NCBI RefSeq assembly: GCF_003286085.1 | Contig: NW_020825294.1 | Coordinates: 868,001-932,000 of the forward strand | DNA: 64,000 nucleotides | Origin: Drosophila persimilis | Taxonomy: Eukaryota > Arthropoda > Insecta > Diptera > Drosophilidae | Direction of reading: 5' to 3' | Shown: piece by piece, positions 1-13,800 of the stretch | Position numbering within the stretch: position 1 is the first letter of the stretch | Layout: every line of letters begins with the position of its first letter | Program-made: the position numbers and the translations under genes | Notes under the pieces: generated by a model | Database searches by the model: none | The model's input: the letters and a program-made list of their open reading frames with translations, nothing else | What the model was told of the DNA's origin: nothing

Positions 1-3000
1 ATCCATCGACCACCAGCGACTGACAGCCATCAAGTCAATTCGGCTTAAGACCGGCAGCAAACGACACAGCCTCCAGGACCAGGACGAGGTTCTGCCTCGT
101 CGAAACGAGCTCAATCCCAGGCACAGTTTTTCGCTCTAATTCGGTTTAAGCCTTCAGAAAACTGCCGCTCCAAAAATATGCTCCGAATATATATATTTTT
201 GCTACACTGAAACAAAGATTATAGTCACACACACATACACACAAGCACGATGTATGTATTTTGGGAGAGAGAGGGAGAACAAAACACGACACCGCTCGTT
301 TTGGCAGAGGACCAACCCTCCTGTCAGTGAGGCTCAGAGATTGAGGATCCTGGATCCAGGAATATAGGGCCAGGTGTGCCCATGTGCCCGTGTGCCCGTG
401 TGCCGGTGCTGGTGCGCAATCAGCTTTGTAGGCGATTTGTGAGGATTAAACTGCGCACCATGCGCACCAGAGAGAGACAGCAACAGAGAGACAGAGAGAC
501 AGATGCACAGATGGAGAGAGAAAGAGAGAGGGACGGAGGCAGAGACAGAGACAACCGTCTACCTGCTGTCGGATCTAAGGATAGGATCCCAATGGAATGG
601 AATGGTGGAGGAGGAGGAGTAGGAGGATCAATTTGCTGACTAAATACGCATGGAAAGGTGTAGCCGTAAAATCTGTCAGATACACACACAGCCAGGAAAA
701 ACGAGAAAGGAGTTGGGGGTACCGATATAGAGAGAGGATAAATCTTTCCATTTTTTGCGTTTCAATGGGCACTTTGAACCGAGCATACCGACCGAAAAAA
801 AAAACAGAAAACAGAAAACTGTAAGCTGAAATTGAAATGCCCAAGAAGAAATTTCATGCTTCCTGGTAATTGGCAAACAACAGAACCGCTCCGAGCAGAA
901 CCGAACAGATCTGAATAGGAGGCAACAGGGTGCTGCAGCCAGAACAAGTTGTGGTGCCCCCTGCCCCACACACTGGTTCTACAATTACCAGGTGGCTTTT
1001 AAATGGATCTCCTTCTCCTCCTTAAGGGTGGATTTCCGTTCTTATTCCAATTCCTCCCCATGCAAAACCCACCTTTGCCTCCAGATTTTGCCTTGATTTC
1101 CCGTTGATTTCAGTTTGGCAAAACATAACATAACTGCGCAGTTGTAACGGGTTCTGTTTTTCGAGTTGTTGAAAATTACAATTACAATTTAAGCCCAAAA
1201 GTGGCTGTCACAATTGTTGCTGAATTTACCAGGGGGCCCACGACTCCTCACAGACATTGCAACACACACCATCGTCATCATCATCAACATCAGAATCAAC
1301 ACCCGTCATCGATCATCGTCAAGCGCTGCTGTCTGTCTCAGGTGTGCCGCCTCACCGAGCAGATAGAGATACGACATACGAAAGATACTTGACAAGACGT
1401 TTCCCTGCCCCCTGCCCCCTGCTCCCTGCCCACTGTCGCTTACCCTGTCTTCCCTGTCAGCCAAACTATTGCGCAGGGTTCGGCAATGCATTTTCGTTTC
1501 AGCACATACAATTGGCTTTTCTTTCGGTTGAAGGCTGATGATTTCGGGCGATTTTATAGAGTTTTTCTTCAAATTGCAGTCGCTGGGAATGCCTTTTGAT
1601 TCTATTTTGGCTCCAGTGAGAGATTCTAGGGGTAAAGTAGTCTGCAGGCAAATACAAGGCTTAAAACATATAAAATAAACAATCAAAGAAAAACTAACCC
1701 ACCCATATTGAAATTAAATGAATTTACAAAAATAATGAAATTAAATAAAAACAACTTTGATATAAACTTAAATTTATTAGAAATATATACATATATGTAC
1801 TTATATGAAATATTTTATATCAACATTTCAGGCCTATTTTCTCTTGCTGCAAAGATCCCCTTAGTAAGAGTACGTTTCAAATCTATCCAATCCGTATTCC
1901 CTAGATCTAGATGATCACCATGAAATCAATTTCAATTACCGCTTGCATATTTCAATAGAATATCATCAGTCACATAACACCTTTACATCTGCCAAAATGT
2001 CATTACATGCAATGACTTGAACTCCGAATTTCAGATCTTTATTAGCATTCCCACACCTCTTCGTTCACCTCCCGCACTGACAGGATATGAATTTTACGGT
2101 TTTTTGCACAAATTTTCCCACCAATCTGCGAGGGCAGTGCCACTGACACTGCCACTGGCATTCCCAATAAGTCCCGTCCCCCCCGCATTCCCATTTCCCA
2201 TTGACAATGGCTAGCCGCAGGATATATTCGGCTTGAGCAAATAGTACAATAAAAATACCTGTTGAGAAATGGTATTCTATGGGATGGATGCATTTACCTA
2301 TATCATTATAGGGCCTTTGTCAGAAGAGGGTAGAAGCGATAGGGATAGGGGAAGGAAGCTGCTGCAAGTGCCCGTTCAACCCGAAAGAAGAACAGTTAGC
2401 GAAAACAATAATAATAATGCCCTGTCCGTCTCCGTGTCGGTGTCGGTGCCGGTACTTGAGAAAACCGAAATAATAAGAGCAGAGCCTTCTCTCTGAAAAA
2501 AAGAAAAGATTGGTTAAAAGGTAACCCCCTCCGGGCCAAGAGGTCGGTCCCATTGTCTATCGATTTTTTTGCACTTCGAGGGAATTGCACAAGCAGAATG
2601 CAGAATGCAATTCATTCTCACACGACGACACCACGACCCAATCTCGCATGGAAGTGTAGCAAATTTTCGAAGAAAGTCTCTACTTATTTTTATTGTATTT
2701 TTTGGCTTGTTGGTGGGCGTAATTTATGGCACTTAATGATTTGCCTTCCTGGTCGGGATCGATAAGTGAATTCCCAGACAATTTAAATGTACGGGGAGTA
2801 GCCGAGAGCGCCTAGAACTTTCACCCGTGTGCTTCAACTTTTTTAACATGGAGTTGCACAATTTATTGCCTCAACCATAAATCTTCCAATGCCGCTGTGC
2901 CGCTCCTTAGCCCGTTCCCTGTTTTTTACGACCTGCTGGCTGCGTCTTGGGGGTAGAGGTAGAGGTGGAGGTTCCCCAGGTTCTGGGTTGCGTCTTGGTC

Positions 3001-4000
3001 TGGGGTTGGTATTGGTATTGGCGTCGAATTGTCTGGGCTTGCCCAAAAGAATTCAATAAAATATTGTCCGCTGTTGGTCTCAAACTCAAAGGATTCCACA
3101 GGCAGCACAAAATCTCAGACTGATTCTGGAACTGACAAATCGAGAGAATATGATGAAAAATCCGACAGCCAGCAGCTGGTTATCACTCTCACAAAAGGAT
3201 TCTTCCTTCCAGGGTTTCTTAATTTTTATTGAATTTCGGTTTTATGACATTCCAGTAAGCAGAGTAAATTTCAATTTTTTTTATGTATTGCCCCCTCTCA
3301 TCCAGCAGTAAATTAAGCGTAAAATCATAAAACCAGTCAAGGTGTGAAATTTTATGCCAACTTTGATTTATGCGGACATCAGTCCGTTTCCCCCTGGATG
3401 CCAGGATGGAGTACGGGATTAGCACTGATTTAGTGTTCTCAGCAGAGAGGAGAAGAGAGGAAACTGCACTGCATATGGGATTGTAATTAAATTTATATCT
3501 CCCAGTTTTAATGGCTTTACTGCTAAGAAGACCACCGGTCCTGGCTTTATGATTTCGGTCAAGGTTGAAATGGATTAGATGTTCGCATGATATATAATAA
3601 AGATATGGTCGCTAGATTCGGTGGGAATGGGGGGACACTGTCCTTTAAATAAGTCATTCAGTTTCTTAATTATGCATCCATTTTATATTTTTTGATACTT
3701 CGTGTATAAAATGTTTTTTATCTATTATACATTACACATATATTTTTACAGGAATGTTTGTGTATGTAATAAATTATGTCTGCCTTATTTAAGTTATCTT
3801 TTCTATGCATATAATCCTCATTTAAAAGAAATCATTTCTCATTTCAAAGTTAAATCCGTTCCATCTGAATGATTTTAATTTCAATTTCTAATAGAACAAA
3901 AAAGTGAAAGCTCATCCTTACCGTATCATATAATGCAAACAAAGATCTCGTAATATTCGTCTGGAAAGTTTCTCAATTATACTTCTGACATCTCTCTCTC
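1..4000. other. Intergenic DNA, no gene seen
   Basis: No reading frame here has protein-like composition. The stretch holds a purine-rich GA tract at 469-552, a CAT/TCA run near 1270-1300, a repeated TGCCCCC heptamer near 1397-1420, a GTGTCG hexamer run near 2430-2450 and AT-rich spacer from 1680 to 1850 and from 3650 to 3960. One exact TTTTACGAC (posterior Hox-like motif) lies near 2922-2932, isolated. A regulatory role for SoxN is possible but nothing here proves it. Confidence 0.6.
469..552. repeat. GA-rich purine tract
   Basis: About 84 bases of near-continuous purine on the + strand, built from AGAG, ACAG and GGAGAG units. GAGAG is the core recognised by GAGA factor in flies, so this could be a GAGA-factor site cluster, or simply an impure microsatellite. 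It gives rise to Arg/Glu-rich and Ser/Leu-rich spurious frames on the two strands. Confidence 0.7.
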
Positions 4001-4010
4001 TCTCTCTCTC
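3991..4010. repeat. (TC)10 microsatellite
   Basis: Ten perfect TC units followed by CAG. It looks like a polypyrimidine-AG splice acceptor, but no coding exon follows. Confidence 0.85.
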
Positions 4011-4934
4011 CAGAAACAAACAATTGCAGGGCAGAGAGTCCTTTGGGGGAGAGCAACCTTGATGGGACCCATGGGGGACACCAGATCATCCACTAACTTG
4101 TCATCCACTCTTCAGGTATGTGCAGGACCCTTGAGAACATGTCTAATTGCACCAACTTAAACTCCAAATAAGCACTTAATTTACCAGCCAAGTGCACTGC
4201 GTTTCCACTTACGACCGCCATAAATCTCAGATAAAAAAGAAGCAGAAAACACAGAAATTATATATGGTGGATGGGGCGCCATATTCGCAATTGACGGAGT
4301 GTAGAAGAAGAAGAACAGAACAACAGGATTGGGCAGGGGAGGGCAAAAGATGGCAGCGACCAAGGCGAGAGAAGACTCATTGCCAACAAACCCCAGACCA
4401 AGACCAAGACCAGAGCGGAGCTGAGAAGACTATTCGCCAACACTGGTTTGGGTTTTAAAGGAAATTGTAGAGAAATTAAAAATAAAAAAATATGCAAGTA
4501 CAGAATAATAATAATGATTGATAAACAATTAATAAGATTGAATAGTATAAACTAACTAAAGTATAATGCACAGATTAAATAATTAAATAAATAAAAGTAG
4601 AACCAAAATTTTTAAATATTAAAAAATATAATATATATAAAAATTATATAATATAAATATAAAAATATAATTCAAACTTGTGCCACTGTGCATCCAATGC
4701 TGATTCCGAAACAGACACCGACGACTGCGACTGCGACTGCCACGACGATGACTCCGACGACAGACAAACAATAAGCGACAGTAGCACTGATTACTTGAGC
4801 ACTGCATAACAACAGTTACCACATTCCCGTGCCCCGTGCCGCATGCTCGTGCCCCTGGCAGCCAACTTCTGCTGCCACTGCAGCTGACATTCGAGCCACG
4901 TTTGGTTACATTTCTAGACAGGATGGATGACGGT

Positions 4935-4956
4935 GGCTGGGGCTGGGGCTGGGGCT
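4935..4956. repeat. GGGGCT hexamer tandem repeat
   Basis: Three full GGGGCT units with a preceding partial GGCT, in the G-rich segment between two AT-rich spacers. It is an ordinary short minisatellite-like run. Confidence 0.8.
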
Positions 4957-5777
4957 AGGGGACATAAGGTGCATGCGACTTGAGAGTGCAACGTTAGAAT
5001 GCAACAAGAACTTAAGTAAAATAACTCATGTGCAAAAATAGAATGCGAGTGCGAATCCGAATGCCAGCAGCAGAAGCAGCAGCACCAGCACCAGCACCAG
5101 AGGCAGGCAGCAGAGGATGAATGTGTCTAGTTATGCTTATGTGCACTTGCCAGAGAAGAGAGTCTCTGGAAACGAACAACCGTTCGTTGCACTTGGCTGG
5201 GCCTGGTCCTCACAGTAGTCGGTGGGGGCACACAGTTTGACAGTCACTGAACGTTATGCACCACGCGATACTTATTTGCACATTTACTCAGGCAAAGTGC
5301 TTGGCTTACTTATGATGAGGTGCCCCACTTGATGATGTCGTTCCTTGGGGTTGATCCAAATGGCAAATTGCTTTTCTCCCCTGTTTTAGGGATAGGGATA
5401 GGGAAAACAGGCTCCAAGTTGGCTCTTGGCTCTTGTATCTTTGGAGTTTGTTTGTTTGTTGTTTGCCTTGTTGTTCGTTCGTTCTGTCCGTAGATTGCTT
5501 TCAAATTACTTCGAATCAGAAAGCAAATGTCTGAGATTTTTGATTGATTTTGTTTTCCTTTCTTTTTTTACTCTCTATTTTCCACCAGACTTTCCCTCCA
5601 TTATCCCTTCCGCTTTTTTTTTTGCATTATTCTGGATGAAATTGCTTGGAAAGTGCGCAAAGTAGATTGAAGTAATGGCAGGGAGGGAGCCAGGTGTTTG
5701 TGTGATAATGGAAGCGGAAAATATATCATTAAAATAAGTAAAATTGAGGGTAACTTTAGAGGAATAAAAACTGATAG

Positions 5778-5880
5778 AAAACTGATCATAATTCAATTAT
5801 ATTTTCAAATATTACTGTTAAAAAGTTCTAAAACTGATCATAATTCAATTATATTTCAAATATTACTGTTAAAAAGTTCT
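5778..5880. repeat. 52-bp tandem duplication
   Basis: Two adjacent copies of an AT-rich unit, 5778-5829 (52 bp) and 5830-5880 (51 bp), differ by a single T deletion (ATTTTCAAAT against ATTTCAAAT). A degenerate part of the unit (ATCATAATTTAATTATATTTT-like) recurs near 5949-5970. The near-identity suggests a recent duplication. The unit contains an AATTCAATTA homeodomain-like core, so duplication would also double any such site. Confidence 0.9.
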
Positions 5881-6048
5881 ATATATCTGTCAAATGTTTT
5901 TTATTTCATAATTTATAATTTATTATTTTTTCCTGGTCCACAACAGACATCATAATTTAATTATATTTTCCCCTTAATATTTATAAATATTTTCATGTTT
6001 CAAGCTGTTAAATAAATAATATAAATATAGGAATGTTTTCAAAATACA

Positions 6049-6121
6049 TTTATTTAATTTATTTTATATTTATTTATTTATATGCATTTATTTTTATTTA
6101 TTTTCATTTATTTATTTATTT
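6049..6121. repeat. TTTA-rich tetranucleotide block
   Basis: Imperfect (TTTA)n with interruptions such as TATATGCA and TTTTCA over about 73 bases. Low-complexity AT-rich DNA with no coding value. Confidence 0.8.
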
Positions 6122-6333
6122 CTATTCCAAACGTTCTACCAAAAATGTGAAACAATCGAAAAAGTTTTTTATATCCAATGTCAGCCAATCCCTAGCAATA
6201 CTTGTGTTGGAGCCCCGGCCCGGCCCCTCCCAGCAATTAGCTGAGCAACTGGGCTTTAATCAAGCAGAAAATTAGCGCATTTCGCTTTTGCCAATTAGAA
6301 CCCGGTCAAATGCAAAGCAAAAAGTAACAATTT

Positions 6334-6340
<7 letters not shown>

Positions 6341-6365
<25 letters not shown>
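6341..6365. repeat. (AT)12 dinucleotide repeat
   Basis: Twelve perfect AT units plus one A, ending at AGGAG. Expected to be length-variable between individuals. Confidence 0.9.
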
Positions 6366-9300
6366 GGAGTGTATCTGCAGCAGTAAGTATCTCTATTTGT
6401 GTGTGTGTCGGAATGTGGCAAACAAAACAACTGCCGAACTCAGCGAAAAATGTTCATCTGCCTGTCGAACTTTGGGGCTTTTGTTCGGAGCGAGCTCTGG
6501 TGGATTATTGGTGGTGTCAATTGCCAGTGGCCATTTCTTTTTTGGTAATTTGCGCACTCATACCCCACCAGAATCTCCATCACCATCTCCATCTACCCCC
6601 TCCAGACATTCCACTTTAACGAGCTGAAGTAATTTCAAGACTTTCAAGACTTTGGATTGGCACTCGCCCTCTCTATCTCTCGCTCTCCCTCTATCTGAAT
6701 GCTGAATGCAAATGCTGATGATGCATTTCCTTTCAGAATTGGAGCTGAAACTGCTGAAAACAGCAGATTGAAAATGGCTCCTACACATGTACGTGGAAAT
6801 ATATGTATGTCTCTTTTATATATAGATATATAGCGCACGTATATACTTGATTTGTATTATTTGTCTTGCAAGTTAATTGAATAAAATGGCAAATGGCGGG
6901 AAATGGAATGGATCCAAAGTGCGACAATTTCAGTTGCGCTGCTCTGGCTTTTTATTTTAGAGACATTTCATGGCATGGACCCGGACTTGGACTCAGTCTC
7001 AGTCTCAGTCTGAGACACGGACGACAACGACAAATTGGCAGCCATATTAATAACATATACGTGCAGTTGGGGGCTGGCTGCTCTGCTGGTTAAGACTTGC
7101 TGCCCTATTGTTCAGTGACCGGCTTGGCCGGCCGGCATGCTCTGTTCGCATTGTTCGCATTTTCTGTTACTTGTAACAGCATTTCAATGGCAATGGCCAA
7201 GGCGATGAGATGACTATGACGACAACGACGACGGCTTGCTTATTACTTGGGGATTGCAGATGGAACCGCACAGCATCCAGAGGCCCATTCCCAGACCCGG
7301 TCGAAACGAATGCCACATGCTATGCGGTCAGCAAGTTCTTTGTTCCCTCAATGTGCGTGCGCGCATCTGTGAAGTAGTCGGAGTCATCTATCTACGAGAA
7401 TATCCGCCCATCCCTCCCCGTTCCCTCTATTCACAGTGGTTTGGAAAATTAAACTGAGAGGGGGATTAACATCAACTTAAGGTTATAGCTTTGCTCCATG
7501 GAATACTCGTACTGTCCACAGGATCATTCATAAATGACTAAAGTTTATACATATTTACGCGACGGTTTTCTGAATAATAGTGAATTTATCTCTTTATAAC
7601 GGTTTATTTTAATATAATTGTATTATTATTATTGTGAAATTTTAATATATTTTTTTTTAATAATATACAATAATAATAATAAAATAATAATAAATAATAA
7701 AACCATAATTTAAAAAAAAAAAAAAAACAGAATAATAAACCAATATATGTATATGCATAGTGATTCACTAAAAAGTATTCCACAGAACTTAAGATATGGA
7801 TACTTGCCTATTTCGAAAAATATCTGTTTATACTGTAAATGTTCCTCTAGATGTACCTCAGATATATTCATGCTTGTTTTTGTAAATGTATATAATATTG
7901 ATAGCTCTATATAATTGAGTATACGTAATTTACAGAATGAAAACCTGAAATTATAGGTTAAGACTTTGTCGACCATAAACTTTCACGACTCAATAAATCT
8001 TTCTATAATAATATCGTTTCATCCTGGCATAGTGTCTCTAGATATAATAATAATTTTATATATTTAATAATGCTATTCAATTTAATAATTGTAAAGTATT
8101 TTAAATGACTATTTAGAAGATTTTGACAGATATCGGATATTCAATCATATTTCTTTCAATCTAAAGAAGTATATTTTAATAACTGAAGAGGCTTATTTAT
8201 TGGATATATGGGAACGTAGCTCTACTTAGTTTCCACTCAATTTACACCTTGATATATCACCATTTGAACCCACTGTACCGCTCTGTGACCCCACATCTAA
8301 TTTATGTTTGACAAATCTAACACTCTGCCTGCTCGGCCACGATGCCAGGCCCCAGAGCTTCAGTCGTCGGTGCTCTATTCGAAAAAGATCCAGCGGCTGC
8401 CCATAATTTATGCCCCAATCACTGTCTACTTTTGTGTGCTCTCCCCAACCCGAGGCAGAGGCGAGGTGAGGAGTACGATGTCCCATGTCCCATGTCCGTC
8501 CCTAGCGGCGCGGCGTGAAGTTGCCTAATTATGAATTAATTTCTTGAAATATTGGCAAAGAATTTGAATGTTTTCTAGAATTATTTATGGCCACCATTAA
8601 GAGTTCCTTCTGCTGCGTTTAGTTTCGTCTTGTCTTGGACTGCTCAAAGTGTTTTAGGCGTTGGGAATTCTTGTATATTTTTTTTTCTATTTAAAGCTGA
8701 ATAAAGACATAATCGAAATTATTAATATATGTCGCCATGTGGCAGCCAAATGAATTCATAGTTCATTGATATTTATATAAATTTATAGAGAGAGAGAGAG
8801 GCCCGCTCGTGTTGAAAACAATTGATGTGACAGGCTCTCTCATATCATGCGGAATTTATGAACCCCACCGGACGGGACGGAGTTCTTCTCCGAACCTTTT
8901 ACTTTTTGCATTTTTAATCACAAAACTCCCGTCTTAAGTTATGCGAAATCTTTGGATACGATAGGGATCTCTATGTATGGTTCAAGTCCAAATAAAGTCT
9001 ATAATATATGACCTTTAAGCCTTAACTGTATGCGTTGTAAATTACAGGGCCCTCGGTTTCAGGCCCATGGTTTCATGGAATGGGAGGGAGTCAACTTTTC
9101 GGTTCATTTCGATATTTTATCAATATGAATTAGCATATGAACTGGTCTGCCATCCGTGGAGCATGCCACATTTTTGATGGGTCACTTGTGGCAAAATGCT
9201 GTCGGACTTCGTCGGGTATTATCCGCTTGATTGAGTTATGAAATTTTTTTTAGATATAGTTTCTCCTTGGATGGTCTAGATGAAATACTATTCATTGGTG

Positions 9301-10112
9301 GATAAATATAAAATTTATTTGAATGAAGCTGGAACTAATTTTCTTTGACTATACCCAGAGAGGAATGGAAACACACCCATATTTAAATTAAATATTGGCT
9401 TTTTTAATAAAAAATAGTTAAATAAAATAAAATGCACTTTCATTTTAACGTGAAAGTATACAAAAGTTATTTTATTAATATTATTTTTTTTTAATAAATA
9501 TAATTTTTTTAAGTTGTAGGAAATCTACAAAAATATGACAAAATTTAATTGAAGTACAAAATATATTAACTTTAAATAGGAAATATATATTATTTTAATT
9601 ATTAATTTATAGCTTTATTATATATTAAAAATTTGTTTATTATTTTTTTTCTGATGGAATAATTATTTATATTTCAGGCCTTTGTTTCTCTGAGCTTTCA
9701 GCTTTAGGCTAGCTATATCCTATTCCCTTTAAATAATACCCATCTGTTGTTCTTCTCCGATAGGATTTTTCCCCCTTTAAAGCAATATTCTCACATATTC
9801 CTCTGCGCCACAACGCATATCTTAAAGAACAGCACACTTATATGTACATGTATGTATGGCTCCGATTAGCTCCAGTTTGTTCAACATTCAGCGATGGCAA
9901 AATCATGAAAGCATAACCAGTTTTTGTGCGGAATATGAAAACAATAATTCACATTGGCCGCAAGCAGCCAGCGGGCCAGCGCCAGCCATTAAAAACTCAT
10001 CACCGGCCAACTGGAATGAGCGGTGGGGTTGTGCGTCTTCTCTTCGATACGATACGGATACGGATTCCGATACTCTACTCGCATGAAGGGGAGTGTCCAA
10101 GAGACTTGCCTC

Positions 10113-10132
10113 CGTCGTCGTCGTCGTCGTCG
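10113..10132. repeat. (CGT)n trinucleotide repeat
   Basis: Six perfect CGT units plus a partial one. No surrounding frame looks like protein. Confidence 0.85.
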
Positions 10133-10451
10133 CTGCTTGGAAACTTTGTTTGATGCTTGACTGCACACCGACACGACACAGTGCCACGAAGATCTCCATT
10201 TGGTTGCTTGAGATGCGCCATATTTATTTAGGGGATCTAATTTGATTATGAACTTGGTCTGGGTCCCACTCCAAGATTCTCGGGGTGGACGCCCACAAAA
10301 TTTACAAAATATTTAAAACCGAATTTCCGGCAAAATGAATTGTTATTCAAATGATTCTAATTTGTAGGGTAAGAGCGGGTGTGGGATCTGCTTCTGCTAC
10401 TGCTTCGGGACTTCTCACGACGAGTCCCCTTCCCCATAATTACAGGGAGAC

Positions 10452-10469
10452 AGAGAGAGAGAGAGAGAG
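10452..10469. repeat. (AG)9 microsatellite
   Basis: Nine AG units, a possible GAGA-factor target by motif only. Confidence 0.85.
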
Positions 10470-10821
10470 CAAAAGCGGGACAATCTGTGTAAGGGCAGAG
10501 AAGAGGAGAAACCCTCTGTCGTATCGCTTAGTACACATCTCTTGCGATCTCTCTTCTGATCCTTCGTCTGCGGCTTCGTTTTACTTTACTTTTGGATCTA
10601 ATTGCAGAGCGGCCCGACCTTTTTTTGCTGCAATTAAAATGGAACCACGACCAGAGGCAGAGGCAGAGGCAAAGGCAGGCGGCAGCCCATCCAAGCATCG
10701 CATCTAGACTGCGATTTCAGACGAAAGCAGGAGCAGAAGCAGGAGGAAGATGAGGAGGAGGAGAACAGCATGCCGGAAAAATCGACTCAAATTACAGAAA
10801 GAGACTTACCATCGGGTCGGC

Positions 10822-10861
10822 TACTGCCACACAGCTACTGGTACTGCCACACAGCTACTGG
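10822..10861. repeat. 20-bp perfect tandem duplication
   Basis: Two identical adjacent 20-base units (TACTGCCACACAGCTACTGG) followed by a partial restart, GTACTGGG. Each copy contains CAGCTACTGG. Exact identity indicates a recent slip or duplication. Confidence 0.9.
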
Positions 10862-13800
10862 GTACTGGGTTACCCTCTTACCCTTACCCCCAGATCGGGT
10901 CGGGTGGTTGGGTTTCAGGGTCTCGTGTTTTTACTGGGAAGAGCAGAAAATTTGCGTGTCCTAATTGCCAGCTGTCAGTCAAGCTGATTTCTGCCAGTGT
11001 ACTGCTGCCAAAATTTCTGCTAAATTAGAGCGATTTCTCGGCCCCTCTGATTGATTTTGATCTAGGACACAGTTCGGTAGTCGGTTCGGGGAGTCTTCGG
11101 ATCTGATCGTATGTGCATATGTATATGTATGTTCTCCCATGTTTGTTGTCTACAATTTCATGCGGTCATGAGTTTCGGTTCGGGTATTTAGTCTAATGTT
11201 ACCCCTAAACGAGGCTTTGGCTGCGTAATTTTATGTCTTCATTGGGGGATAAAGAGATCCTATCGGATAGATAGCAAGCAATACAGGTGGTCTGCTTTAC
11301 AGTCCCCATTAAACGTAATGGAAAATCCTCTTGCAATTATTCTCAGGCATATCGTTTTGTATTCTGGAACCCACTGACCTCTTGAAGCATTTTCCTTTTG
11401 TTGAGTTTACGCTTCGATACAGAAACAATTAGATCAAGGAATGAAAGAACTAATTATTCATGAATTACGAGTAAGAATTAAGTAAGTAGAAGACCAAACA
11501 AAATCCAACTGACCTTAAATCATTTAATCAGCAAAAGGAAAAGCTGCCTCCGGCAACAGCAGCCTGGAATACGAATATTTGCAAAAACTCAAACTCAAAC
11601 TTGGGATGACAACTGTTTGCAGATTATAATCTTTCACAAAAAAACTCTCTCGCAGAGACACCCGAAGAGACTGGTGGTGTCCGAGGACTGGGCCCTGTCC
11701 AGCAGAGCAGTTCAGTGTCCAGCAAAAAACTTGCTGTGACACTTGTTAGACGAGCTGACAGCTGCTGGACTGGACTGGACCTGGGCCTGGACTCTCTGGC
11801 AAAGGCCCAGGATGGAGAGGGGACCAAGACCCAATGCAGATGTTGTCGTCATCATTCTCGTTGTCCTTCAGATGCCTGTCTCTCTCTCTCTCTCTACAGC
11901 TGCCGAGGCTGCCGGGGCTTGCCGAGAACTTGGACCGGACAATGCGATGACGACGGCGACAACTTTTTGCATGCGAAACGACTTTGACAGACGCCATAAC
12001 TTGGACTAGAGCAACGCCTTAACCCAGGGGCAGCTTCCCAACTTCCCAGCCTCTACCCAGCCTCTCAGCCTTCCCAGTAGCGTCTCTCGCTCTCGCTCCC
12101 AAGTAATGAGGACAAAGTTTTGCATTCGTAATGTGGATTGCAGTGCAACTGCGACTACCACTGGACCCGATACTGCCTACTGCCTACAGCTATAGCTTTT
12201 TCGGTGGTGGTCAGGCGTGGTGCAATTTGCAAACTTCATTTATTCACGCCCGAAGCGAAGCGCTAGATCCCGGTCCTACTTGGATGGCGTGGCCTGTTGT
12301 GTTTGCCTACCAGTTTGGCCCAAGAAGAAGTTTCGACGCTTTCGACAAGGCAGCAGAGCCAAACAACTCAACAGACCCTCAACAGACACCGGTCCGGCTT
12401 CACTCTGGAGTTGGGTTTGTGTCTTGAAAGTCACCGATTTGTCACTTGGCTGTTTAACCGGACTTTGTTCCAGGAGAAAGGATCTTGTCAAGGAGTTGAA
12501 TGTAAGTTTGAATCGCAGAATGGCGAATCGATGGGTTACGGGGTTTATCACAGCTATTGGGAAGACACATACGAACCCATTACGCATTTACGAGTTAATT
12601 TATTTATATTTTATTCTATGTACATCCCCGCGATACATTTACTTTACATTTATTTTATATATTTGAGTAATTATAATTTGAGTTTTACACTCTATTTTAT
12701 TCTATTTAATTATTTATATTATAGCATATTTTTTATCAGCATTAGTAGACTCTCGTGTCTGTTCTCCCAGTAAGACTCTTCTGTCTAATTTTGGGGCGTG
12801 AATATTCACAATGATTCACACCCTCGAAAAGCTTCTTCGATCACCCGCTTGCACCTCATATACAAGCATATACTTTCTTCCAATTGCGACAATCAAAAGC
12901 AGACCACATGAGAGAGGAAATAAGAGAGGAGTAATGTCCAGAGATGCTCTCAACTATAGTTGATCACATTTTAAATTTATTTAAATTGAATTAAATGGCT
13001 GCAATTTGTGCGGAACCGCCAATAGGACCTAGCGACATCCATGAGGTTGATAATGATGCGATAAATTACGCCCCAGAGTCCCAGTACCAGTCCCAGATGA
13101 ACAAAGAACTTTGCCAGTCCGTCATCGTCTCACTCAATTGGTTGTATCCGCCCGCCCGGCCATCTAAATGGGCAATATGGCGATTGTCAGAGCGATTTTC
13201 ATTTTCCATCTTACTACAGTTTTATATCACATTTTGTATGTCTTTTATTTTTTCTACTGTCTGTCACACAGCCACTGTACAAGTTGTTGACTCGCTGATT
13301 AGTTTTATTAAATGAGCAGTTGCGGTGGCAGCTAAAGGCGCACGTTATAAGTATAAGTGCATATGTACCTCTTGCTGACTAAGAGTGACGGGATCTTGGG
13401 ATGCATTCAATTATAATGTGAGTGGTCTGAGGGTACTATGTGAGTGGCTGCTTTAAAGAAAAGAAATTCCACTATAGAACCACAGAAAAACACTAAATTC
13501 AGCGATAATATGAAGCAAATCAAATTCGATTTTGTTCTGATGAAAATCCACATCTGTGTACAGCATATGTATGTGGCAAGTGTCATGCGCTCAAATAAAT
13601 TTTAATAGTATTTATTTCAATAAATAAAAAAATTACAATTTTAATTGTACTATAATAATAATTTAATATAATAATGCAATTATAGAAGGTTAGATTAAAA
13701 GTTGAGTAATTAATTTGAGATAAGTATCAATATCAATAGTCCATAATACTTGCATAGCCATTCCATAGGACGCAACCAGTTGATAGAATCATGCATAAAT

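Larger units (their letters stand above)
4011..9999. other. Intergenic DNA, AT-rich with simple repeats
   Basis: No gene is supportable. Contents include hexamer runs (GACTGC near 4710-4740, GGGGCT at 4935-4956), CAG/ACCAGC runs near 5065-5100, a tandem duplication at 5778-5880, a TTTA-rich block at 6049-6121, an (AT)n run at 6341-6365, TAA/ATA-rich DNA with a 16-base A run near 7620-7730, and T-rich spacer at 9380-9660. A higher-GC island at about 8270-8520 has open frames on both strands but no recognisable protein. Confidence 0.6.

Noticed and set aside
12131-12773. Cluster of overlapping frames of 98-158 codons on both strands
   Set aside because: Several frames are open at once in a stop-poor patch and none looks like a protein family; the ends run into AT-rich spacer translated as Tyr/Phe/Ile.
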